A DNA stretch of 6,964 nucleotides from the NCBI RefSeq assembly GCF_900541605.1, contig NZ_UQKJ01000103.1, forward strand, positions 1 to 6,964. Reading direction: 5' to 3'. The notes under the pieces were generated by a model. That model saw only the letters and a list, made by a program, of their open reading frames with translations, was not told the DNA's origin and did not search any database. Source of the stretch: an uncultured Dialister sp. GTDB lineage: Bacteria; Bacillota; Negativicutes; Veillonellales; Dialisteraceae. The translations under genes were made by a program, and so were the position numbers. Positions within the stretch are counted from its first letter, which is position 1, and each line of letters starts with the position of its first letter. Of the stretch, positions 1 to 5,056 are shown one piece after another.

Positions 1-28
1 CAGAAAAAGCGCCAACTTGCGGCTGGCT

Positions 29-52
29 TGCAGGTCCTATGCAGGACCTGCA
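29..52. repeat. Perfect 10-bp inverted repeat (hairpin)
   Basis: TGCAGGTCCT at 29-38 is the exact reverse complement of AGGACCTGCA at 43-52, with a 4-nt loop. It has no convincing T-tract on either strand, so it is a weak candidate for a terminator. Confidence 0.55.
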
Positions 53-114
53 CACTTTTACTGCACATTAAAGCGCCTTCCTTTTGGGGCCCGGCGGTGG
101 CTGCGAAGCAGACG

Positions 115-200
115 GAGGTTAGCTGTTGGCTGTGCCGCAGGCTATTTCCGTTGTCCAGGCCCTGCGGGCCGGGTTCCGTCAGTTCCCTTCAGCTAACCTC
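115..200. repeat. Inverted repeat with TAGCTG-type arms
   Basis: GAGGTTAGCTG at 115-125 is the exact reverse complement of CAGCTAACCTC at 190-200, giving an 11-bp stem around a 64-nt GC-rich interior. The arms and interior ('ttccgtca', 'ctgcgg'-like words) resemble the larger stem-loop at 1240-1378, so the two may belong to one dispersed repeat family. That relation is my inference from shared short words. Confidence 0.5.
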
Positions 201-213
201 AGCCCCGTGGGCA

Positions 214-234
214 GCTCCTTCCCAAGGAAGGAGC
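214..234. repeat. 9-bp hairpin
   Basis: GCTCCTTCC at 214-222 and GGAAGGAGC at 226-234 form a perfect 9-bp stem with a 3-nt loop. It is followed by 'ctactg' and not by a T-run, so I do not call it a terminator. Confidence 0.5.
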
Positions 235-444
235 CTACTGCTGAGTCAATTGCATGTTTTTGTGTAGAGTCTTTAGGATTCCATCGGCGGCTGTGTGTTT
301 TGGTGGAAGACGGTTACAGTGACTTTAGCGAGAACCCCCTCCACCGCTATCGCGGTCTCCTTTCCCCATAGATGGGGGAGGTTACGTAAGGAAGAAACGG
401 CTCTGCCGCCTTCATTCCTAATTCCTAATTCTTCCCGTTGCCCT

Positions 445-1155
445 TCAGCCACTTTTCTTTTCTTTCTTGCTTTTCTTTCTCTTATAGTACCAGAGTCCCC
501 CGTAAATCACGGTGACGATGATGATGAGTATCGTAAGCCGCAGGGCGTGTTCTTCCAGGTTGACCACGTCGTGGCCCAGGACGACTTCCAGGGCTGTGGA
601 AGGGAGTTTACCGATGAGGCAGCCCAGGGCGTACTGGCGGAAGTGCATGCTGGAGAGGGCGGCTATGGCGGTGACGAGGCCGTTGGGCATGTAGGGGATG
701 GCCCGAGCGGCGGCGATGGCCTGCCAGGAGTCGTAGGAGTCCAGTTTTTTCAGGGTCTTACTTTTGTTGATAATGTTCATGGCCATGCCCCTGAAGAGGG
801 TACGCATGACGTAGAAGGAAATGATGACCCCCACGGTTTCCGCGAGCCAGGAGATAATGACGCCCCAGAAGAGGCCGAATATGAGTCCATTGGCGGTGGA
901 AATGAATATGGAGGGCAGAAAGCCTACGATATTGATGACCACGTCGATGAAGAAGCTCATGAAGGCGGCGTAAATGCCGAAGGTCTGGAGGTAGTGGATG
1001 GTGCCCCGGAGGTCTCCATCTTTGGATAAATGGTATATGGTGGGATAAAAGGTGGGATCAATGAAATGGATGGATACGAGCACCAGGATGAGCAGTGCCA
1101 GTACGGAGAGTCGAAATTTCCGCTCTCCCTTTTCGTTCCAGTTTCTGTATCTCAT
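445..1155 (-). CDS. TVP38/TMEM64 family membrane protein (DedA-like, SNARE-associated domain)
   Basis: This is a 236-aa polytopic inner-membrane protein. Hydrophobic segments lie near residues 15-32, 58-78, 82-103, 103-118, 176-190 and 205-222. A Lys/Arg tail (KRKKSKKEKKSG) would face the cytoplasm. The block at 150-170 (ARAIPYMPNG followed by a small-residue-rich stretch) matches the Arg/Pro/Pro-Asn signature of the PF09335 family, and its length fits. Family members are linked to lipid scrambling or transport and membrane homeostasis, but the substrate of this one cannot be read from sequence. The ATG at 1155 has a Shine-Dalgarno-like GAGGGG 6 nt upstream, which supports this start. It stands alone between repeat-rich spacers and is host DNA outside the prophage. 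A long antisense frame over 295-1029 is a shadow. Confidence 0.88.
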   Translation of the reverse strand: MRYRNWNEKGERKFRLSVLALLILVLVSIHFIDPTFYPTIYHLSKDGDLRGTIHYLQTFGIYAAFMSFFIDVVINIVGFLPSIFISTANGLIFGLFWGVIISWLAETVGVIISFYVMRTLFRGMAMNIINKSKTLKKLDSYDSWQAIAAARAIPYMPNGLVTAIAALSSMHFRQYALGCLIGKLPSTALEVVLGHDVVNLEEHALRLTILIIIVTVIYGGLWYYKRKKSKKEKKSG

Positions 1156-1641
1156 AGAATCCCCTCTGAATTACAAATAACGGTTGGAGGCACTTGGTGC
1201 AGGGGCTGGTAGCGAGGTACGGCTGGTGTCAGTTGGAGCGGGGCTTCTAGCTGCTAGCTGTTAGCGGCTAGGAAAGCCGGTTCGCCTGCGGCACTTTCTA
1301 CGGATGATTCCGTCAACTTCTTCATGCCGTAAGCTGCCCCGCTTTCCTAACTGCTAGAAGCTAACAGCTAGAAGCCCCATCCGGTCGCACACAAGCTTAG
1401 CCATACAAACCATTATAATAAAAGGCGGCGCTATCAACGGAATCTGTGGCCCATCGAGTTGTAACACCGTCACAGTCATTTACTAGAAAGATTTCTCGAC
1501 TCATCGCAGCTGTAGCGATTTTTACCTATAGAGTCATTGTGCATACTGCCAGCCGAGGAGAAGCGTGTCACCGCTCGAAATGACGTTATCGAGATGGTCT
1601 CACACAGGGTCTATACGAAAATGACCATTAGAAAAAAAGAA
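1156..1641. other. Intergenic region with structured repeat, no gene
   Basis: I see no coding frame with a ribosome binding site in this stretch. It contains the large inverted repeat at 1240-1378. At about 1490-1585 there are words ('gatttctcgactc' ... 'cgctcgaaatgacg') that resemble a dispersed intergenic repeat with imperfectly complementary ends. The remainder shows no recognisable element. It separates the membrane-protein gene from the tRNA terminator. Confidence 0.6.
1240..1378. repeat. 38-bp imperfect inverted repeat with nested hairpins
   Basis: The arms 1240-1277 and 1341-1378 are reverse complements at 33 of 38 positions and are built of TAGCTG/TTAGC words. The 63-nt interior adds two nested stems: CGGCA 1289-1293 with TGCCG 1325-1329, and ACGGA 1300-1304 with TCCGT 1309-1313 around loop TGAT. 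The whole could fold into one long stem-loop as RNA or a cruciform. It carries no transposase. It may be a MITE-like or REP-like dispersed repeat. Confidence 0.75.
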
Positions 1642-1669
1642 AAGCTCGAAACTTTACAGTTTCGAGCTT
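1631..1669 (-). terminator. Rho-independent terminator of the original tRNA-Lys gene
   Basis: Read on the minus strand, a perfect 12-bp stem (AAGCTCGAAACT, arms 1642-1653 and 1658-1669) closes a 4-nt loop and is followed by TTCTTTTTTTC. It starts 8 nt beyond the CCA end of the tRNA fragment and points away from the prophage. This is what is expected if the left flank is the undisturbed host DNA that originally followed the tRNA gene. Confidence 0.85.
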
Positions 1670-1677
1670 GTTGTTTC

Positions 1678-1722
1678 TGGTGGACCATCAGGGGTTCGAA
1701 CCCCTGACACCCTGATTAAGAG
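1678..1722 (-). other. Attachment-site remnant: 3' half of tRNA-Lys(CTT)
   Basis: On the minus strand the sequence runs from an anticodon loop CTCTTAA (anticodon CTT, Lys) through a 3' anticodon-stem strand, variable loop, T-arm with TTCGAAC, acceptor strand ATGGTCC, discriminator A and an encoded CCA. The 5' half of a tRNA (acceptor strand GGACCAT, D-arm, 5' anticodon stem) is absent. The bases before the loop belong to the DUF2213 reading frame. A 3' tRNA half starting at the anticodon loop is the typical att duplication left by tyrosine-integrase elements. The T-stem is slightly irregular (A-G and G-U positions next to a perfect palindrome at 1689-1706). The intact tRNA gene should lie at the other end of the element, outside this window. 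Confidence 0.8.
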
Positions 1723-1879
1723 CTGCATCCCTTGCAGCCTTCTGGTCGTCTCCATTCGGTTCAATAACCCCGCAATCATTAGTTTCTCCGTTTTCTCGAT
1801 TAATCTGCTGTGGCGGGACATCTACAGGATCTTCATCTCCTGCAGGTTTCTGCTCCACTGGTACCGGAGCTGTCCCCTG
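1688..1879 (-). pseudogene. 3' remnant of the DUF2213 gene beyond the amber codon, cut by the tRNA junction
   Basis: After the TAG at 1880-1882 the same frame stays open for 63 more codons to a TGA at 1688-1690. The translation looks like real phage protein (phrases such as PVPVEQKPAGDEDPVDVPPQ and CGVIEPNGDDQKAARDAAL) until about 1723, where it runs into the tRNA half and becomes meaningless. So the gene once continued in frame. It now has a nonsense codon and has lost its 3' end. DUF2213 proteins of Firmicute phages are usually clearly longer than 304 residues, which agrees with truncation. Confidence 0.7.
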
Positions 1880-2794
1880 CTACGGCTGGGTTGTTCCACC
1901 TTTCAGTTCATTTTCCAGTGCATCCAGCGCATCCGGTTCAGACTTAGGCGTCACCGGCGCCGGTGCTGGCTGACCCTTGGCATCGTCAGACGCTTTCCTG
2001 GCTGCAAGCAGCTGGGATACCATGCTTTTCAGGCGTGCCACCTTTTCAGCCAGTTCTCCGTCATCATCATGTGCAGGTTCTTCCGGTACGACTACGACCT
2101 TTTTCGGATCGCATTCCTCATCGTCTTCGGCCTGCGGTTTCAGCTTCATTGCCGCTTCCACATCTTCTGGGGTAGTGTCGGCATCATTGATGAAAGCCTT
2201 CACCATACGTCCCCATAAACTTCTCTTGCTCATTCTTTTTCCTCCTTTGGAAATGTGAGAATTATATTTATCGGAATCCCGGATAGATACCTTGTGTTCC
2301 GCACGTCCTTTATCTACCACGGCCACATGGTTTCCCCGAATTTCCTTCTGTGTATATCCGAAATCGCCTGCGGGTTCCCACAGGCAGTCATACCCGCAGG
2401 AAATGTCCCGCTTCCCATTTTCAATCTTTCGGATCAGGTCATCATCGTAGATGATGAGGTCCGCAACAATACAATTGGCCAGGTCCCCGCTTCCTCGGTG
2501 TACGTTGTTGCATGCGCCCTTGAGGTAGTGAAGCGAATTGTTCGCTCCCACATCTTCCTGCGGATGCTCATCCACTACAGGCTTCCCTTCAAAGGACGCC
2601 AGCGTGGCGGGGCTGAATACTTCTTCTTCAGGCCGATTAACGTCATAAATCCGTTCCGGTTCTTTCCCTCCGAACTCCATCCCCCTATACTGTTGGATTC
2701 CTGTCCTGGCAATGGGTACATCTTTACAGATCAGATACCCCTCGGGAGTCCTTACCAGATGATCTGAGATTCGACTCCCGTAGTAAACCCTCAT
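1880..2794 (-). CDS. DUF2213 phage prohead protein (protease-like N-terminus plus acidic scaffold-like C-terminus), truncated
   Basis: The readable part is 304 aa. Residues 1-172 match the DUF2213 family of phage head genes: IARTGIQ at 28-34, NRPEEEVF at 53-60, SFEGKPV with DEHP at 67-78, ISCGYDC at 131-137 and NHVAVVDKGRA at 155-165. The conserved His, Ser and Arg-bearing blocks suit a capsid maturation protease, though that activity is inferred. From residue 188 the protein becomes acidic and helical (for example DDDGELAEKVARLKSMVSQL), like a capsid scaffold. A strong internal ribosome binding site precedes Met188. The start codon overlaps the stop of the MuF gene (ATGA), which indicates translational coupling. 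The frame ends at TAG, but the same frame continues beyond it to the tRNA junction, so the gene is probably inactive as a full-length product. Confidence 0.8.
   Translation of the reverse strand: MRVYYGSRISDHLVRTPEGYLICKDVPIARTGIQQYRGMEFGGKEPERIYDVNRPEEEVFSPATLASFEGKPVVDEHPQEDVGANNSLHYLKGACNNVHRGSGDLANCIVADLIIYDDDLIRKIENGKRDISCGYDCLWEPAGDFGYTQKEIRGNHVAVVDKGRAEHKVSIRDSDKYNSHISKGGKRMSKRSLWGRMVKAFINDADTTPEDVEAAMKLKPQAEDDEECDPKKVVVVPEEPAHDDDGELAEKVARLKSMVSQLLAARKASDDAKGQPAPAPVTPKSEPDALDALENELKGGTTQP
2231..2248 (-). promoter_or_regulatory. Internal ribosome binding site for an in-frame scaffold start (Met188)
   Basis: AAAGGAGG (2241-2248) sits 7 nt upstream of an in-frame ATG (2231-2233) inside the DUF2213 gene, exactly at the change from the protease-like domain to the acidic region (MSKRSLWGRM). 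Nested protease/scaffold genes with internal starts are known from lambda C/Nu3 and similar phages. Here it would give a 117-aa product up to the amber codon, or about 165 aa without it. Confidence 0.6.
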
Positions 2795-3633
2795 ATGTCT
2801 TTCCCTCCATTCAGTCTTTTAAATGCTGCCAGCGTCATAGACCGTATACGTCCGCCCAGGTAGACCTTGTGCGGCCAGGAAACATCTCCATAGTCCAGCA
2901 GCACCTCCGGGTAGCAGCGGCAGTTAAATATCTCCCCCGGGTTATATTTCCCGTAGCTCTTCTCGTGTATCAGTGCCTCCGGGGATGGAGGATCACTCCA
3001 GCTGCAGATAACGCCATCCATATGATGATGGGAAGTTCTTACTCTGGCATCCTCGCTGGTCCTCCATACGTACCAGTCCAATCCTGCGCTCTTAGCTCTG
3101 ACCTTCGTAAGTGCGGTAGACGCCTTGGATGTCTCCGTCCTGGCAATCAGACGGGCATGCCACTCTGTAAGTTCCGGCCATCGCTGCAGCACATCATGCA
3201 TCAGCTCCTCCGGCCTCTTCCCATGCATGTATCCCCTGGCCATATCTTTGGTTACCTTATCAGCCACCCCGCTGGCCATGGACGTGATGTATTTCGCATT
3301 CCGCTCAATAATCGGGTCAAAATCCGTTCTGCGGGCCATCTCCTTTCTGATGGTCTCATATATCATCCGCCCCCTTGACCCATGTCTGGCAGCCTCTCTC
3401 CAGTCTCTGGCCCCGTCATAAAACAGATGAGTCACCATCTCCTTGGCTGCTTCCCGGGCCTCCCTGTCCAATGTCGGTGACCTGGCAAATCCGCGGAGGA
3501 TTTCAAGCATTTGAAAAGGACTGCTGGCGCCTTCCAGCTTTTCCCGCAGTCCCTGCATAATCCTTCGTATGGCCGCCCTGTATTTCCGTTCTACCGATGG
3601 TCTCGGCTTGAACCGGTCTTCGTACCTTGCCAT
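2791..3633 (-). CDS. Phage head morphogenesis protein, SPP1 gp7 / Mu gpF (MuF) family
   Basis: This 280-aa protein is a minor capsid protein that in SPP1-type phages binds the portal and is injected or packaged with DNA. A charged, helical N-terminal half (1-150) is followed by the MuF core: LIARTETSKA at 162-171, the W-R-x-SEDARVRTSHHHMDG block at 190-207 and FNCRCYPEV at 236-244. The His and Cys residues of the last two blocks are the usual metal-site-like residues. The length is that of a complete MuF without a C-terminal toxin fusion. The start has AAGGGAG 6-7 nt upstream. It overlaps the DUF2213 start by 4 nt and follows a module protein by 18 nt, so all three are probably co-translated. 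The portal and terminase genes normally found before MuF are missing. Confidence 0.9.
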   Translation of the reverse strand: MARYEDRFKPRPSVERKYRAAIRRIMQGLREKLEGASSPFQMLEILRGFARSPTLDREAREAAKEMVTHLFYDGARDWREAARHGSRGRMIYETIRKEMARRTDFDPIIERNAKYITSMASGVADKVTKDMARGYMHGKRPEELMHDVLQRWPELTEWHARLIARTETSKASTALTKVRAKSAGLDWYVWRTSEDARVRTSHHHMDGVICSWSDPPSPEALIHEKSYGKYNPGEIFNCRCYPEVLLDYGDVSWPHKVYLGGRIRSMTLAAFKRLNGGKDI

Positions 3634-3651
3634 ATTTTCTCCCTTTATAAA

Positions 3652-4203
3652 TTACTGTGCTCCCTGTGGCCTTCCCCTGGCGCTTGACCTTGCCTGCTGC
3701 CGTCCTACCCTGCCGTTGTATCCCGCTTCATCAGGCAAGGGGATATAATGCGAAGATTCCTCTCTGACTTCGGAAACTTCCAGCCCATTTCTCCGGGCTT
3801 TATCCAAAGACGCCTCTACTCCTCCCTGGAAATCAATAATCTTTGGACCCTGCCCTGGACTTAGAAGTACTACCTGATTGGGATTCCCTTTTACAGGGTT
3901 CACCGTCGTAAAGGATCCCGGTCCAAATTTAATTCTGAATTTTTTATTTTCATGATTTTCCTGTTTCTTTTCTATTCCCCGCCGGAGCGCTTCAGCCAAC
4001 TCTCTCATTAATTTTCCTTTTTCTTTGTAGCTTTTCCCGTAATAATGCTGACCATTAAATTTTCCCCCGGCCCCTCCGTCGTAGTTTCCGTTTTCATCCA
4101 AATGGACATGGGAACCATTGATGGTTCTCCAGTTTCCCTGGTTTGTATCCTTTTCCCAATCCCAGGCCCGTATTCTTTTAATGTTTTCCTCTGTTCGGTC
4201 CAT
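3652..4203 (-). CDS. MuF-associated module protein with unassigned C-terminal domain
   Basis: This is a 183-aa soluble protein. Residues 1-83 form a module shared with the protein encoded at 5049-5633, including the segment WRTINGSHVHLD (25-36) and GGAGGKFNG (43-51), a motif seen in phage MuF-linked and polymorphic-toxin proteins. It ends in a helical Lys/Glu stretch. The tail (84-183) is different. It has FRIKFGPGSFTTVNP and SHYIPLPDEAGYNGRVGRQ, and ends in an Arg/Gly-rich low-complexity sequence. I do not recognise the tail. By position it could be an effector domain or a MuF partner. The ATG at 4203 has GAGGG 6-7 nt upstream. A terminator lies between it and the upstream 74-aa gene, so it may need read-through or its own promoter. 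Confidence 0.7.
   Translation of the reverse strand: MDRTEENIKRIRAWDWEKDTNQGNWRTINGSHVHLDENGNYDGGAGGKFNGQHYYGKSYKEKGKLMRELAEALRRGIEKKQENHENKKFRIKFGPGSFTTVNPVKGNPNQVVLLSPGQGPKIIDFQGGVEASLDKARRNGLEVSEVREESSHYIPLPDEAGYNGRVGRQQARSSARGRPQGAQ
4045..4203 (-). repeat. DNA copy A of the duplicated module
   Basis: This stretch encodes the N-terminal module of the 183-aa protein and is similar to 5475-5633. A 21-nt stretch (4102-4122 and 5532-5552) is identical, at the codons for NGSHVH. The rest has diverged mainly at silent and semi-conservative positions. Confidence 0.65.
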
Positions 4204-4223
4204 ATTGCCCTCTGTATCCCACT

Positions 4224-4247
4224 AAAAAAGACCGCCGGAGCGGTCTT
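4224..4247 (-). terminator. Rho-independent terminator after the Tox-PL/74-aa pair
   Basis: On the minus strand AAGACCGC (4240-4247) pairs perfectly with GCGGTCTT (4228-4235) around a TCCG loop, followed by TTTT. It lies 15 nt after the stop of the 74-aa gene and 20 nt before the ATG of the next gene. It separates the toxin/immunity unit from the module-MuF-DUF2213 unit. Confidence 0.85.
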
Positions 4248-4262
4248 CCTCGTGTTACGATC

Positions 4263-4487
4263 TTATTCTTCTTCTTCTCCCTTTAGATGGATAAAGTCTA
4301 AAACCTCAAAGCATTCTTCTTCGGTTGTCATCCGGACTTTTCCATTTTTGACCAGGATGGACATTGGAAGTCCAGTGAACTTGGGAACATTATAATCCGG
4401 TTCATAGACCCTATATCCCTTCCAATACTTTCCTGTATCAGTCACAACATCGTACCCCTGGGCCTTTGCATATTCCAGTACTGTCAT
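4263..4487 (-). CDS. Small protein, candidate immunity protein for the Tox-PL toxin
   Basis: This 74-aa protein has mixed alpha/beta character and an acidic tail (FIHLKGEEEE). Visible features are the start MTVLEYAKAQGYD, the phrase WKGYRVYEP and a strand-like GLPMSILVKNGKVRM. I recall similar small proteins next to phage-borne toxins, but I cannot name a family. Its ATG overlaps the Tox-PL stop (ATGA), and GGAGG lies inside the toxin gene 8 nt upstream, so its dose is tied to the toxin. A terminator follows directly. Toxin then tightly coupled small acidic gene is the usual toxin-immunity order, which is the only basis for the functional guess. It could also be a structural or chaperone-like partner. 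Confidence 0.65.
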   Translation of the reverse strand: MTVLEYAKAQGYDVVTDTGKYWKGYRVYEPDYNVPKFTGLPMSILVKNGKVRMTTEEECFEVLDFIHLKGEEEE

Positions 4488-5056
4488 ACTAATCCTCCAC
4501 CTTTCGTTAGTACCATATCCAGCAAATCAACATTGGGAATCAACCCATCAACCTGTAATACTTTAGGCGGCGTCTTGAATCTATGTCCATAAGATGTCAT
4601 TTTATACTTGATTCGATCCAGATACATTAGGCATTCCTGCTGCTCAGAAATAATCCTCCCCGATTGAGGATCATACAGCTCAATTCCTTCCTCAATCTTT
4701 CTGCAATGGATGATATGTCCGGTTCGTTTCCTTCCTGCCCAGCCAAATTGTATAGTGTACCTTTTCCCCGGCTCTAATATACTATTTAACCATTTATAGG
4801 CTTTTTTGGCTCCTGTAACCGATTCATCCTTTATGTACTCCGGATAGGTTCCGGTTTTGGGATCAATCCAGGCATGATTCGTATTAAGGCTCAATTCCTC
4901 GAATGCGTCAGACTTGGTATTTGGCTTGGCTTCTACATTGTAACCTCTTTTTCGAAGTTCATATGCAACCACGCAAGTTTGACAATTTATGGTATATCCT
5001 CCCCTGCGCCGATACCCTGGATTGGCATGTCCTGAATTGGCCTTCTTTTCATCCAT
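4484..5056 (-). CDS. Tox-PL papain-fold toxin domain (predicted cysteine peptidase or glutamine deamidase)
   Basis: This 190-aa ORF holds the papain-fold motif YTINCQTCVVAYELRKRGYN (residues 21-40), with Cys25 as the likely nucleophile. TGHIIHCRK has His114, and LYDPQSG has Asp129, giving a plausible Cys-His-Asp triad. These are the hallmarks of Tox-PL effectors in polymorphic toxins and of phage MuF-associated toxins. The usual outcome is deamidation or cleavage of a target protein, but the target here is unknown. The ATG at 5056 has a G-rich sequence upstream and overlaps the stop of the preceding spacer protein. The start DPMDEKKAN reads like the middle of a larger protein, and the frame before the ATG stays open to the G7 run. 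So this is probably the C-terminal part of a fusion split by a 1-nt shift. Confidence 0.8.
   Translation of the reverse strand: MDEKKANSGHANPGYRRRGGYTINCQTCVVAYELRKRGYNVEAKPNTKSDAFEELSLNTNHAWIDPKTGTYPEYIKDESVTGAKKAYKWLNSILEPGKRYTIQFGWAGRKRTGHIIHCRKIEEGIELYDPQSGRIISEQQECLMYLDRIKYKMTSYGHRFKTPPKVLQVDGLIPNVDLLDMVLTKGGGLV

Larger units (their letters stand above)
1..444. other. Repeat-rich intergenic region, no gene
   Basis: I see no credible gene here. The short plus-strand open frames have no ribosome binding site and read through palindromes, so they look like chance. The stretch holds several inverted repeats (29-52, 115-200, 214-234), a small 5-bp hairpin at about 343-356, an imperfect pair of C-rich and G-rich arms (about 335-342 and 374-381), and the tandem phrase 'attcctaattcctaattc' near 415. 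Such mosaics are typical of dispersed intergenic repeats rather than of one functional site. A weak 4-bp hairpin at 398-408 (CGGC/GCCG) followed on the minus strand by TTTCTTCC could end transcription of the membrane-protein gene to its right, but this is tentative. Confidence 0.6.

Noticed and set aside
28..371. Two short plus-strand open frames at the left edge
   Set aside because: They run through palindromic repeats, lack ribosome binding sites and show no domain-like sequence.
295..1029. 244-aa open frame on the plus strand
   Set aside because: It lies antisense over the TVP38/TMEM64 gene, has an odd Gly/Asp/Glu-rich composition and no ribosome binding site. It is the complement of a membrane-protein gene.
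1723..1737. Small hairpin CTGCA/TGCAG next to the tRNA half as an integrase arm site
   Set aside because: It lies within the coding frame of the DUF2213 remnant and is a single 5-bp stem, which chance explains.
1678..1760. Complete tRNA-Lys gene
   Set aside because: No D-arm, 5' acceptor strand or 5' anticodon stem can be found. The upstream bases are the DUF2213 reading frame.
2255..3560. Several plus-strand open frames opposite DUF2213 and MuF
   Set aside because: They are antisense shadows of well-supported phage genes.
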